Shown here: positions 1-8,006 of the stretch, in pieces
Layout: each line of letters starts with the position of its first letter
Position numbering within the stretch: position 1 is the stretch's first letter
Source: Hymenobacter siberiensis
Lineage (GTDB): Bacteria; Bacteroidota; Bacteroidia; Cytophagales; Hymenobacteraceae
Direction of reading: 5' to 3'
Assembly: GCF_018967845.1 (NCBI RefSeq)
Contig: NZ_JAHLZZ010000001.1
Coordinates: 1,302,001-1,366,000, forward strand
Length of the DNA stretch: 64,000 nucleotides
Translations under genes and position numbers: made by a program
The notes under the pieces: model-generated
Seen by the model: only the letters and a program-made list of their open reading frames with translations
What the model was told of the DNA's origin: nothing
Databases searched by the model: none

Positions 1-1
1 C

Positions 2-385
2 GCCCTGCTTTTCCTCATCTGGGCTTCCGACATCGGCGCGTATGCCGCCGGCAAAACGTTCGGCAAGCACAAAATGGCCCCCCAAATCTCACCCGGCAAA
101 ACCTGGGAAGGCTGGGCCGGCGGCTTCGTGCTCACGTTGGTGGTGGGCTGGGCGTTGGGTTTTATGCTGCCCGATATGCCGCTTACGCATCGCCTCGTGG
201 CGGCCGGCGTGGTGGCGGTATTCGCGCCGCTGGGCGACTTGGCCGAGTCCATGCTCAAGCGCAGCGTGGGGGTGAAGGACTCGGGCAGCATCCTGCCCGG
301 CCACGGCGGGTTGTTGGATAGGTTCGATGCGTTTCTGCTGGTGCTGCCGGTGCTGGCGCTGCTGCAGCTGCTGGCGGGGTTGTAG
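2..385 (+). CDS. cdsA: Phosphatidate cytidylyltransferase, C-terminal part (5' truncated by window)
   Basis: This is the last 127 codons of CDP-diglyceride synthase, the membrane enzyme that makes CDP-diacylglycerol from phosphatidate and CTP for phospholipid synthesis. The frame is open from base 2, so the start lies outside the window. The family signature is clear near the C-terminus: SMLKRSVGVKDSG followed by LPGHGGLLDRFD, the conserved S-x-x-K-R-x4-K-D and H-G-G-x-x-D-R-x-D blocks. Hydrophobic segments flank it, and the last residues (LLVLPVLALLQLLAGL) form a membrane helix. The TAG stop at 383-385 lies directly against a REP palindrome. A psd gene about 2 kb downstream belongs to the same lipid pathway. 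The call is secure; only the N-terminus is missing. Confidence 0.93.
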   Translation, partial: ALLFLIWASDIGAYAAGKTFGKHKMAPQISPGKTWEGWAGGFVLTLVVGWALGFMLPDMPLTHRLVAAGVVAVFAPLGDLAESMLKRSVGVKDSGSILPGHGGLLDRFDAFLLVLPVLALLQLLAGL

Positions 386-405
386 TGCGAAGCGCCGCTT
401 CGCAT
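383..405. repeat. REP-like palindrome, family A
   Basis: The hairpin core tgcgaagcgccgcttcgca occupies 386-404. It is the same element that clusters around the RAYT pseudogene near 25.9-26.6 kb. It abuts the cdsA stop codon; the preceding TAG matches the element's own left border as seen at other copies. Confidence 0.8.
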
Positions 406-413
406 ACCCTCGG

Positions 414-586
414 CGCTGGCCGCAGTTTAGCGCGTAGCGCGTAACTGCTGGCCTATGGATAAGGCGAGTTTGTAACTCGCCGCTGGATGATGTGGGTACG
501 GGATTGCCGCTTCGCGGCAGCGAGTTGCAAACTCGCATTACGTGGTGGCTCGCAGTTACGCGCTACGCGCTAAACTGCGGCCAGCG
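414..586. repeat. Nested inverted repeat with perfect 35-nt arms
   Basis: The arms 414-448 and 552-586 are perfect reverse complements (35 of 35) and contain the motif gcagtttagcgcgtagcgcg. Between them lie two small hairpins of another type, gcgagtttgtaactcgc at 464-480 and gcgagttgcaaactcgc at 520-536, in inverted arrangement. Together with the family A palindrome this fills most of the 367-bp gap between cdsA and the glutamate dehydrogenase gene. No coding sequence is apparent there. The element could be a composite of small mobile palindromes, and transcribed RNA from it would fold strongly. Confidence 0.85.
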
Positions 587-687
587 GGCCCATAAACTGC
601 GGCAGCATCGTTCCTGCGCAGTAACAGTCGATTAAAACCCGCCCCAAAGGTTTGGGGGATTTGCCCGAATCATCCTGACAAAAGCAA

Positions 688-695
688 TACCTTTG
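688..695 (+). promoter_or_regulatory. Putative -7 box for glutamate dehydrogenase gene
   Basis: TACCTTTG matches the Bacteroidota -7 consensus TAnnTTTG. A TTG lies at 661-663, slightly farther than the usual 19-21 nt spacing, so the -33 element is uncertain. The implied leader is about 50 nt. Confidence 0.5.
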
Positions 696-752
696 CGGCC
701 CTAAACCGTACCTGTTATCCCACCCAACCCCATCCCTAAATCCCCTTCCCGA

Positions 753-2042
753 ATGACAGCCCACACTGTGTACAAGGAGCCGGCTCCGATAATGGACCGT
801 GAAAACCCGCTCGAATCTATGATGTCGCGTTTCAACATCGCGGCCGAAATCCTCGGCCTCGACGACGAAACCTACAACGTTCTCAAAGCGCCCGATAAGC
901 AAGTCATCGTGAACCTGCCCGTGACGATGGACAATGGCAAATTGCGCGTATTCGAAGGCTACCGCGTGATTCACAACACCATCCTCGGCCCCAGCAAGGG
1001 CGGCATTCGCTATGATAAGCATGTGCACCTCGACGAGGTGAAGGCCCTCGCAGCCTGGATGACCTGGAAGTGCGCCGTGGTGGACATTCCCTACGGCGGT
1101 GCCAAAGGCGGCATTATTTGCGACCCCACCACCATGAGCGTCGGCGAGCTGGAGCGCCTCACCCGCGCCTACACGTTGGCCCTGAAAGACGTTTTCGGCC
1201 CCGACCGCGATATTCCGGCCCCCGACATGGGCACCGGCCCGCGCGAAATGGCCTGGCTGATGGACGAATTCTCGAAAACGGTAGGCGCGACCTCGCCCGC
1301 CGTAGTAACCGGCAAGCCGCTGGTAATGGGCGGCTCGCTGGGCCGCACCGAGGCCACCGGCCGTGGCGTAATGGTATCCGCGCTGGCCGCCCTGGCCAAG
1401 CTGGGCCTGGAGCCCACCGAAGTATCGGCCGCCGTGCAGGGCTTCGGCAACGTAGGCTCGTGGGCCGCCAAGCTGCTGAGCGAGAAAGGGGTAAAGATTA
1501 AGGCCGTGAGCGACGTATCGGGCGCTTACTGGAACGCTGATGGCATCAATATCGACGAAGCCATTGCCTACAAAAACGTGCACGCGGGCCGCCTCGACGG
1601 CTACGCCGGTGCCACGCTGATGGAAAATGCCGACGACCTGCTGACCGCCGATGTGGACGTGCTGGTGCCCGCCGCCGTGGAGGACGTTATCACCGAGCAC
1701 AACGCCCGCGACATCAAGGCCAAGCTCATCGTGGAAGGTGCCAACGGCCCCACCTCGGCCTCAGCCGACCCCATTATCAACGAAAAGGGCATTCTTGTGG
1801 TGCCGGATATTCTGGCCAACTCGGGCGGCGTCACGGTGTCGTACTTCGAGTGGGTGCAGAACCGCCAGGGCTTCAAGTGGACCGAGGAAATGGTGACCGA
1901 GCGCGCCGACCGCATCATGTCCGACGCTTTCGAGAAGGTGTACCAGACCAGCGTGAAATATAAAATCCCGATGCGCATCGCGGCCTACGTCGTGAGCATC
2001 GACAAAGTGGCCCAGACCTACAAGTTCCGCGGCGGCTTCTAA
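753..2042 (+). CDS. gdhA: Glutamate dehydrogenase (Glu/Leu/Phe/Val dehydrogenase family)
   Basis: A 429-residue enzyme that interconverts glutamate and 2-oxoglutarate plus ammonia with NAD(P), linking carbon and nitrogen metabolism in the cytoplasm. The substrate domain shows GPSKGGIRY and PYGGAKGGI, the latter carrying the catalytic lysine, then PAPDMGTG. The Rossmann domain shows the dinucleotide-binding motif QGFGNVGSWAA around residue 230. Length fits the hexameric bacterial enzymes. The start at 753 is preferred because the N-terminal residues (YKEPAPI...ENPLESMM) resemble other Bacteroidota members; an alternative Met lies at 792. The gene appears monocistronic with its own promoter. 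Whether NAD or NADP is preferred cannot be read from the sequence. Confidence 0.95.
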   Translation: MTAHTVYKEPAPIMDRENPLESMMSRFNIAAEILGLDDETYNVLKAPDKQVIVNLPVTMDNGKLRVFEGYRVIHNTILGPSKGGIRYDKHVHLDEVKALAAWMTWKCAVVDIPYGGAKGGIICDPTTMSVGELERLTRAYTLALKDVFGPDRDIPAPDMGTGPREMAWLMDEFSKTVGATSPAVVTGKPLVMGGSLGRTEATGRGVMVSALAALAKLGLEPTEVSAAVQGFGNVGSWAAKLLSEKGVKIKAVSDVSGAYWNADGINIDEAIAYKNVHAGRLDGYAGATLMENADDLLTADVDVLVPAAVEDVITEHNARDIKAKLIVEGANGPTSASADPIINEKGILVVPDILANSGGVTVSYFEWVQNRQGFKWTEEMVTERADRIMSDAFEKVYQTSVKYKIPMRIAAYVVSIDKVAQTYKFRGGF

Positions 2043-2299
2043 ACAGTTGATTCTGGCTGCTTAACCGGGGTTGCGCTGATTGCGGGCGTGGCCTACAGTT
2101 GAGGCGAGGATAATAATAGAAGGCAAACCCGGCGGCAAGTGCGCCTAGTCGGTTATTATTTTGTTGTACATAAGAAAGGGCATGGGCCGCTTGGTTCGTG
2201 CCGTTTCTGGCCGTAATTTGCCCGGCCAGGCGGCTTGTTGCGCCGATTGACTATGCTGAAATCAGCGAAATCACGGTTAATCAGCGAAAATCAGTGATT

Positions 2300-2962
2300 A
2301 TGAAGATTCATAAAGAAGGACGACGCATTTTGTTTGTTACGCTGCTGATTTTGCTGGCGCTCAATTTGCTCATGTTCCAGTTCAATCGGGGCCAGGATTT
2401 GGTGAACCGCCTCTTTGCCGGGGCCACGGTCATCATCTTTTTGCTGATTCTCCAGTTTTTCCGGAGCCCGTTCCGGCACCTGTTCACCCACGAAGACCTG
2501 CTGCTGGCTCCGGCCGATGGCAAGGTGGTGGTGATTGAGAACGTGTTCGAGCCCGAGTATTTTGAGGATGAGCGCAAGCAAATCAGCATCTTCATGTCGC
2601 CCATCAACGTGCACGTTACCCGCAACCCCATTTCGGGCCTGGTGAAGTACTTCAAGTACCACCCCGGCAACTACCTGGTGGCCTGGCACCCCAAAAGCAG
2701 CACCCAAAACGAGCGTACCACCGTGGTGGTAGAGTCCGATGCCGGTCCGCTCGTGCTCTTCCGGCAGATTGCCGGGGCCATGGCCCGCCGCATTGTGTGG
2801 TACGTGAACGAGGGCGACGAAGTGAGCCAGGGTGAAGAGTTCGGCTTCATCAAGTTCGGCTCACGCGTCGATGTGTTCGTGCCGCTGGATACCGAAGTGA
2901 AAGTGGAGCTGGGCCAGAAGGTAAAAGGCGGCGAAACCGTCATTTGCCAGCTGAAGGTCTGA
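2300..2962 (+). CDS. psd: Phosphatidylserine decarboxylase family protein
   Basis: A 220-residue proenzyme of the short Psd type that converts phosphatidylserine to phosphatidylethanolamine at the inner membrane. Two hydrophobic segments lie at about residues 10-26 and 38-55. The self-cleavage site is visible in FGSRVDVF, with Gly187-Ser188 as the expected processing point that creates the pyruvoyl cofactor; HVTRNP and APADGKV are other family blocks. The frame is open upstream to 2198, but the Met at 2300 (MKIHKEGRR) fits the family start. The stretch just before it (about 2250-2298) holds tandem atcagcgaaa-type repeats with no clear gene. The stop codon lies in the left arm of an inverted repeat shared with msrC. 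Confidence 0.92.
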   Translation: MKIHKEGRRILFVTLLILLALNLLMFQFNRGQDLVNRLFAGATVIIFLLILQFFRSPFRHLFTHEDLLLAPADGKVVVIENVFEPEYFEDERKQISIFMSPINVHVTRNPISGLVKYFKYHPGNYLVAWHPKSSTQNERTTVVVESDAGPLVLFRQIAGAMARRIVWYVNEGDEVSQGEEFGFIKFGSRVDVFVPLDTEVKVELGQKVKGGETVICQLKV

Positions 2963-3137
2963 CCACGGATTAGTGCGGATTTCACGGATTTTGTGGACGA
3001 TTAAAATCAACAAAAAAGGCTTGCCAATCGGCAAGCCTTTTTTGTTCTCCTGACACCTTTATGAGTCTCCGGATGACTGGCAATAATCGCCCACAAAATC
3101 CGTGAAATCCGCTGAAATCCGCGCTAATCCGTGGTCA
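2960..3137. repeat. Imperfect inverted repeat overlapping stop codons of two convergent genes
   Basis: The left arm 2960-3003 starts with the psd stop, and the right arm 3084-3137 ends with the msrC stop (antisense). The arms share words such as ccacggatta, ggatttcacggatttt and the complements. The right arm carries an additional ccgctgaaat insertion. A strong terminator lies between the arms. Similar short words occur before psd, so this motif may be spreading as a simple repeat. Confidence 0.75.
3012..3043. terminator. Bidirectional terminator between psd and msrC
   Basis: Stem aaggcttgcc / ggcaagcctt with loop aatc, flanked by an A-tract and a T-tract, so it can end transcription from both convergent genes. 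Confidence 0.85.
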
Positions 3138-3617
3138 GAACCAGGTGGCCGCCAGCTGCATCAGCTGCTCCAGCGCAGTTTGGTCGTCTTGGTCGAAATC
3201 GTTGAGCTGGTCGCTGTCGACATCGAGTACGGCCACGACCAGGCCGCCTTTGAGAATAGGCACCACGATTTCAGATTTCGAATCGGAGCTGCAGGCGATG
3301 TGGCCGGGGAAAGCCTCCACATCGGGTACGAGGATGGTGTCGGCTCGGGCCCAGCTGGCTCCGCACACGCCTTTGCCCTGGCGGATGCGCGTGCAGGCGA
3401 TGGGCCCCTGGAATGGGCCCAGCACCAGCTCTTCGCCTTTCACGAGGTAGAAGCCGACCCAGAAAAAGCCGAACGCCTGCCGCAGCGCGGCGGCCGTGTT
3501 GGCCAGGTTGGCAACCAGGTCGGGCTCGCCGGTGGTGAGGGCTTCGATTTGGGGCAGGAGCTGCCGGTACTGCTCGGCTTTGGTGAGCGTGGTGTCGAGG
3601 GCGAGGGTTTCGGCCAT
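3135..3617 (-). CDS. msrC: Free methionine-(R)-sulfoxide reductase (GAF-domain fRMsr)
   Basis: A 160-residue single GAF-domain protein that reduces free methionine-R-sulfoxide, an oxidative-damage repair enzyme. The three family cysteines are present at residues 75 (GPIACTRI), 85 (GKGVCG) and 109 (HIACSSDSKSEIV), with the spacing known for E. coli fRMsr. The C-terminal DVDSDQLNDFDQDDQ is also characteristic. It is convergent with psd, and the two share a terminator and an inverted repeat. The 86-bp gap to ribD upstream is occupied by a palindromic element, so co-transcription with ribD is possible but not evident. Confidence 0.92.
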   Translation of the reverse strand: MAETLALDTTLTKAEQYRQLLPQIEALTTGEPDLVANLANTAAALRQAFGFFWVGFYLVKGEELVLGPFQGPIACTRIRQGKGVCGASWARADTILVPDVEAFPGHIACSSDSKSEIVVPILKGGLVVAVLDVDSDQLNDFDQDDQTALEQLMQLAATWF

Positions 3618-3625
3618 AATTGCTT

Positions 3626-3703
3626 GTAGCGCGTGGTTTTAGTCCGCGGATGAATTTTAGATAGACGTATTTTAAAGGCGCGTCCGCGGACTAAAAGTCC
3701 GCG
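3626..3703. repeat. Palindromic repeat, family B (tccgcggac type), degenerate pair
   Basis: The right unit contains cgcggactaaaagtccgcg (685-703 within the 3.6 kb block, i.e. 3685-3703), a perfect 8-bp stem. The left unit (3626-3650) is a diverged inverted copy ending agtccgcgga. The same family occurs as a better-preserved pair at 29554-29620. The right unit abuts the ribD stop codon. Confidence 0.8.
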
Positions 3704-4741
3704 TTATTTATCGTTCACGTACCAAAACAGCTCATCGGCCCCAACGTTTGTGCGCTCGCGCAGGCCGCCGTGGCCCAGGCGTGGCGCGGCAATGCCCTGG
3801 CCCAGCTTCATGGGCGAGCGGAACACGCGGATTTCATCCCAAAGCCCGGCGTTCAGCAGCGCGTTGAGCACCGTGGGGCCGCCTTCGACCAGCACCGATT
3901 GCACCTGGCGCTGGTAGAGGTCGGCTAGCACCTGGGGCATGAGGTCATCGGCTTCGGAAAGCATGACGTGGTCGAGGTTGGTGGCGTGGCGCGCCTGGCG
4001 GTAGGTGTAGATGATGGTGGGCTGCGAGCCGTCGAGCAGGTTGTGAGTGGGCGGCAGGCTCAGGTTTTTGTCGATGACGAGGCGCGTGGGTTGGGCTCCG
4101 GGCCATTCGCGGGCGCTCAGGCGGGGGTTGTCGTGCAGCGCCGTGCGCGTGCCCACCAGAATGCCCTGCTCCTCGGTGCGCCACTTGTGCGTGAGCAGCC
4201 CCGCCTGCGGCCCACTGATTTGCACCTGCTGGAAATAGCGCCCGGCCAGGAAGCCGTCGGCTGTTTCGGCCCATTTCAGCACCAGATAAGGCCGTTTTTT
4301 CTCGTGGAAGGTGAAGAAGCGCCGGTTCAGCCAGCGGCCTTCTTCGGCCAGCAAGCCGGTTTCGACGTGCACGCCGGCGGCGCGCAGCTTCTCGATGCCG
4401 CGCCCGGCCACCAGCGGGAAGGGGTCCTCGTTGCAAATCACCACTTCGGGTACTCCCTTGGCAATGAGCAAATCGGCGCAGGGTGGCGTTTTGCCGTGGT
4501 GGGCGCAGGGCTCCAGCGTCACGTACACGCGGCTTTTTTTCAGCAGCTCCTGGTTTTCTACCGCCGCCAGGGCATTTGCTTCGGCGTGGGGGCCGCCGTA
4601 CTTTTTGTGCCAGCCCTCGCCAATAATGCGGCCTTTGTGCGTTACTACGCAGCCTACCAGGGGGTTGGGCCGGGCGTAGCCAGTGCCAAGCAGTGCCAAA
4701 TCGAGGGCGCGGCGCATGAACAGGGCATCATCGTTTTCCAT
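3704..4741 (-). CDS. ribD: Bifunctional riboflavin biosynthesis protein RibD (deaminase/reductase)
   Basis: A 345-residue enzyme for the second and third steps of riboflavin synthesis: deamination of the diamino-hydroxy-phosphoribosylamino-pyrimidine and then reduction of the ribose side chain with NADPH. The N-terminal deaminase domain shows the zinc motif HAEANAL and PCAHHGKTPPCADLL. The C-terminal reductase domain (from about residue 145) shows LVEGGPTVLNALL and a C-terminal LGQGI block. The open frame extends upstream to 4846, but the Met at 4741 (MENDDALFMRRALDLA) matches the family start and leaves room for the divergent prmC promoter. No FMN riboswitch was recognised. Other rib genes are not in the window. 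Confidence 0.95.
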   Translation of the reverse strand: MENDDALFMRRALDLALLGTGYARPNPLVGCVVTHKGRIIGEGWHKKYGGPHAEANALAAVENQELLKKSRVYVTLEPCAHHGKTPPCADLLIAKGVPEVVICNEDPFPLVAGRGIEKLRAAGVHVETGLLAEEGRWLNRRFFTFHEKKRPYLVLKWAETADGFLAGRYFQQVQISGPQAGLLTHKWRTEEQGILVGTRTALHDNPRLSAREWPGAQPTRLVIDKNLSLPPTHNLLDGSQPTIIYTYRQARHATNLDHVMLSEADDLMPQVLADLYQRQVQSVLVEGGPTVLNALLNAGLWDEIRVFRSPMKLGQGIAAPRLGHGGLRERTNVGADELFWYVNDK

Positions 4742-4746
4742 GGGGG

Positions 4747-4791
4747 CGAAGGTAAGGGCCGGGCCGCCGCTGGGGCGCGGCGCTACCTTTG
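4747..4791. promoter_or_regulatory. Compact divergent promoter, ribD/prmC
   Basis: On the plus strand TACCTTTG (4784-4791) ends 5 nt before the prmC ATG. On the minus strand TACCTTCG (4754 down to 4747) ends 5 nt before the ribD ATG. Both fit the Bacteroidota -7 box. Given that this box sits about 7 nt upstream of the transcript start, both mRNAs would begin at or very near their start codons. Confidence 0.6.
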
Positions 4792-4796
4792 TTGTA

Positions 4797-5654
4797 ATGA
4801 ACGTTCGCCAATTCACCACCTCGGTTACTACTGCGCTACTCCCCATCTACCCCCAGCCCGAAGCGCAAGCCATTGCCGCGCTCGTCGCCGAGCACCTGCT
4901 GCAGCTCGATGCCCTGGAGCGCATGATGGAGGCCCAGCAACCCATCGCCGACGGCGCGGAAGCCGCACTGCAGCCGCTACTGGCCCGCCTGCTGACCCAC
5001 GAGCCGGTGCAGTACGTGCTGGGCATCGCCTACTTTGTCGATATGGAGCTGGAGGTGACGCCCGCCACCCTCATTCCGCGCCCCGAAACCGAAGAGCTGG
5101 TGCATCTTATCCGGCAGGAGCAGGCGGGCCGGACGGGCCTGCGCGTGCTCGACGTGGGCACGGGCTCGGGCTGCCTGGCGCTGGGACTGGCCCGCGCACT
5201 GCCCGCCACCGAGGTGCTGGCCGTGGATATTTCGGCCGAAGCGCTGGCTGTGGCCCAGCGCAATGCCGCCCGTTTCGCGCCCGGAGTGGCGTTTGAGCAG
5301 GTTGATATTCTGAATGGATTACCGAAGGGAATTGCCCTCGGCTCGTTGGATATTCTGGTAAGCAACCCGCCCTACGTGCGCGAAAGCGAGCGCCCCGCAA
5401 TGCGCGACAACGTGCTGGCCTGGGAGCCCGCCACCGCGCTGTTCGTGCCCGATGCCGACCCGCTACTGTTCTACCGCCGGCTGGCCGAAGTGGGCCGGGC
5501 ACTGCTGCGCACTGGCGGAAGTATATATCTGGAAATTAACGAGTTACTGGGAATTGAAACGGCAGATTTGCTCACGCCGGATAACTTTGAGGATGTGCGC
5601 GTATTGCCTGATATGTTCGGAAAGGCGCGCATGGTGCGCGGTACTCGCCGGTAA
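4797..5654 (+). CDS. prmC: Peptide chain release factor N5-glutamine methyltransferase
   Basis: A 285-residue AdoMet-dependent methyltransferase that modifies the Gln of the GGQ motif in release factors 1 and 2, improving translation termination. The N-terminal helical domain precedes the Rossmann fold, with the AdoMet motif I VLDVGTGSGCLALGLA at about residues 116-131 and the diagnostic VSNPPYV catalytic motif near residue 187. The conserved PRPETEEL motif sits at about 92-99. The open frame begins at 4683, but the Met at 4797 is chosen because the promoter box TACCTTTG ends only 5 nt before it and because this start gives the usual family length. It is divergent from ribD. Confidence 0.94.
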   Translation: MNVRQFTTSVTTALLPIYPQPEAQAIAALVAEHLLQLDALERMMEAQQPIADGAEAALQPLLARLLTHEPVQYVLGIAYFVDMELEVTPATLIPRPETEELVHLIRQEQAGRTGLRVLDVGTGSGCLALGLARALPATEVLAVDISAEALAVAQRNAARFAPGVAFEQVDILNGLPKGIALGSLDILVSNPPYVRESERPAMRDNVLAWEPATALFVPDADPLLFYRRLAEVGRALLRTGGSIYLEINELLGIETADLLTPDNFEDVRVLPDMFGKARMVRGTRR

Positions 5655-5700
5655 AAAGCTGTCATCCTGAGTAAAGCGAATGATGACTAGCGGCGACAGG

Positions 5701-7684
5701 TTATTCCACCATCAGCTTGGCGCGGTATGTGCCGCCATTCGTGCTCACCGCGTAGATGTAGACGCCGGCGGGTAGCTTGGTGGTCGGGTAGTTAATCTGA
5801 TGACTGCCCGCACCCAAGGTGGCGGCGCTTACCGGCACGTCGGCCACTTTTGCGCCGGTGAGGCTGAACAGAGCAATGCGGACGGGGCTGGCGGTGGGCA
5901 GCGTCACCTCGAAGGTGGTGGCCCCGGCCGTGGGGTTGGGGTTGGCCGATACTTGGGGCGTGGCGGCTCCTGCGCTGGCTCTGGTGGCCAGCACTTGCAC
6001 GCTGCCCACGGCATTGGCACAGTTAGTGGGCACAATGCAGTTGCCGGTGATTTCCAGCCAGTCGATATCGGCAAAAGAAGCGACGGCGGTGGTTTCGAGG
6101 CGGATTTCGTTCACGCCGTTGGCCAGCGTTACGTTTTGGGTAGCGAAGCCGAAGGTGCTGCTGCTGGCCGTGCGTGGGAAAGGTGCCACCGGGCTCACCA
6201 ACAAGCCGTTGATGCTGAGCTGGCTGGTGAAGCCCGAGCTGGCGCTGCTGTTGGAATAGCGCCATTTCAGCTCGTAGGCGCCGGCGGGGCCACTTCCACT
6301 TTCCAGGCAATGGCCCGGCCCTACGAGTTGGTGAGGTTGATAACCGCGCCGTTGTCGGTCCCGGTGTTGTTGCTCACCACGCCGTCGAAGCTGCACAGGC
6401 CGGTGGCAGGCGTGTTGGTGTCCTCGATGCGGATGAGCGGGCCGGGCGCGCCGGTACCGGGAATGAGTGTGAACGTGGCCCGCACTGCCTTGCTGCCGTG
6501 CACCCGGAAGGGGAGCGGGTTGGTGGTCATGGTGGTGTCGCCGCTCCAGCCGGCAAACTGCCACCCAATGCCGGGCGTGGCCGTGAGCGTCACGCTCTGG
6601 CCTAGGTTGTAGATGCCGCTGGCCGGCGACACGGTGCCCTGGCCCAGCGCCGAGGCCGTGACCGAATACGTGCCCGTGGCCAGCGTGGGGCCCACTTTGC
6701 CAATGCCCGCGTTGGCCACCACAATGGCCGGTACGTTGGCGGCCGGGTTTAGCACGCTGGTGTACACGTAGGGCACCACGGCGGTGCAGGCCGTGAGCAA
6801 ATGCACATCGGAGGCATATGCGAAGGGGCTGTTGACGAGGGTGTTGCCCACGATGTCGCCGTAACCATCCAGCGGGCTGTAGGCGGCCACGTAGGGGTTG
6901 CGGCTGTTTTCATAGTAGTTGTTCTCGATTTTGAGGCAAGCCCCCATGCGCGCGTTCACGCAGGTAGAGGCAATGTCCTTGTAGTAGTTGTTGAAAACGT
7001 GGCCGGTGCCGAAGCGGAACAGCGGCAGGCGCGAGTTGATGTTCTCGAAGCGGTTGTGGTGGTAGGTGATTTTACGGTCGAAGTTGTCGGTTTCGGTACA
7101 GCCGCAAAGGCTGGCCTTCCAGCCGTCGTGCAGGAAATTCCAGGAGTAGGGGATGTACTGGCAGTCGGCCTTGGCGTCGAGCAGGCCGTCGTAGTCGTCG
7201 GTGCCCACACCTTGGTACACGTTGTACATCTCGCAGTGGTCGACCCAGATGTGGTTGGCCGGGCCTTCGATACTGATGCAGTCGCCATCGCCCATAGCGG
7301 CCAGTACGTTGTGCACTTTCAGGTTTTGCAGGATGATGTTGTTGGCCCGAAACACTTTCAGGCCAATGCCGACGAACTCGCCCAGCCGGTCGAAGCCAAT
7401 GATGGACAGGTCGCTCACGTCCTTCACATCAATTTTGGTCAGCGTTGGCGAGTTGGCCAGCGTGATAGTGCCGTTGATGTAAATGGTGAGCGGCTGCGTG
7501 CTCTTGTTCCTAATAGCGGCTTGCTAATAGCGGCTTGCAGCGCCGTGCCGGTGCTCACCGTCACGCTGGTGCCGCCCGCGCCGCCGGTGGTGCCGGTCGT
7601 CATCGAGGCGTAGCCAAAGAGGCCATAAACCGCGCCGCCCGTTTGGGCGAAGGCCGGGAAAGAGCTGACCAGTGCCAGTAGCAT
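5701..7684 (-). pseudogene. Secreted pectate lyase (PL1-like) with T9SS sorting domain, degraded
   Basis: The intact gene would encode a secreted polysaccharide lyase: a short hydrophobic leader (MLLALVSSFPAFAQ), a parallel beta-helix lyase domain (NHIWVDHCEMYN, ITYHHNRFENINSRLP, YYENSRNP), a Gly/Thr-rich linker, a carbohydrate-binding-like module (ELKWRYSNSSA...DIDWLEITG) and a C-terminal type IX secretion sorting domain (SANPNPTAGATTFEV to the C-terminus). It now lies in three frames. A 14-bp tandem duplication at 7510-7537 shifts the frame early. A TAG at 6321-6323 interrupts the middle frame. One base is missing in the G-run at 6286-6289, which shifts the frame before the C-terminal module. 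Removing one copy of the duplication restores LQAAIRNKSTQPLTIYING. The leader lacks a basic N-region and may have been truncated by the palindrome just upstream. Confidence 0.85.
7510..7537. repeat. 14-bp tandem duplication disrupting the pectate lyase gene
   Basis: The unit ctaatagcggcttg occurs twice head to tail (7510-7523 and 7524-7537). Because 14 is not a multiple of three, it breaks the reading frame; deleting one copy restores a continuous lyase frame. Confidence 0.92.
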
Positions 7685-7697
7685 AATGAAGCTGTTT

Positions 7698-7766
7698 AGA
7701 AAGTCCCCGAACGGTCATGCAGAGCGCAGCGAAGCATGACCGTCTGAGTACCTTTTGTGACTTTCT
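7698..7766. repeat. Small palindromic element upstream of the pectate lyase pseudogene
   Basis: Outer arms agaaagtc (7698-7705) and gactttct (7759-7766); inner arms cggtcatgc (7712-7720) and gcatgaccg (7734-7742). It resembles a miniature inverted-repeat insertion placed where the gene's leader should begin. Confidence 0.7.
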
Positions 7767-8006
7767 GAATAACTCCAATAGTAGAGCCATAAGCTGCAAT
7801 AAGATGCTCGCAAACAGCTTTATATTAGCGCAAACGACGCCGGGAACGATGCCGGCCGAACTGCCGGCCGCATGCTCCAGACCATTATCCAAATAGGGTG
7901 AAGCGGGAGGGCTGCCCCGTGGCGGCCATCGTCTTTTTTGGCTTCAATGGAAATAAAAAAGGCCACCCGAAATGGATGGCCTTGCTGTGGAAGAAGCGGG
8001 TAGGCG
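7767..8006. other. Intergenic region, no gene seen
   Basis: Between two degraded genes. Frames here are short and lack family character. A weak hairpin with an A-tract (around 7956-7985, aaaaaaggcc ... ggcctt) may serve as terminator for the hydrolase pseudogene on the minus strand. Confidence 0.4.

Noticed and set aside
3704..4741. FMN riboswitch before ribD
   Set aside because: The ribD promoter box lies 5 nt from the ATG, leaving no room for a leader RNA.
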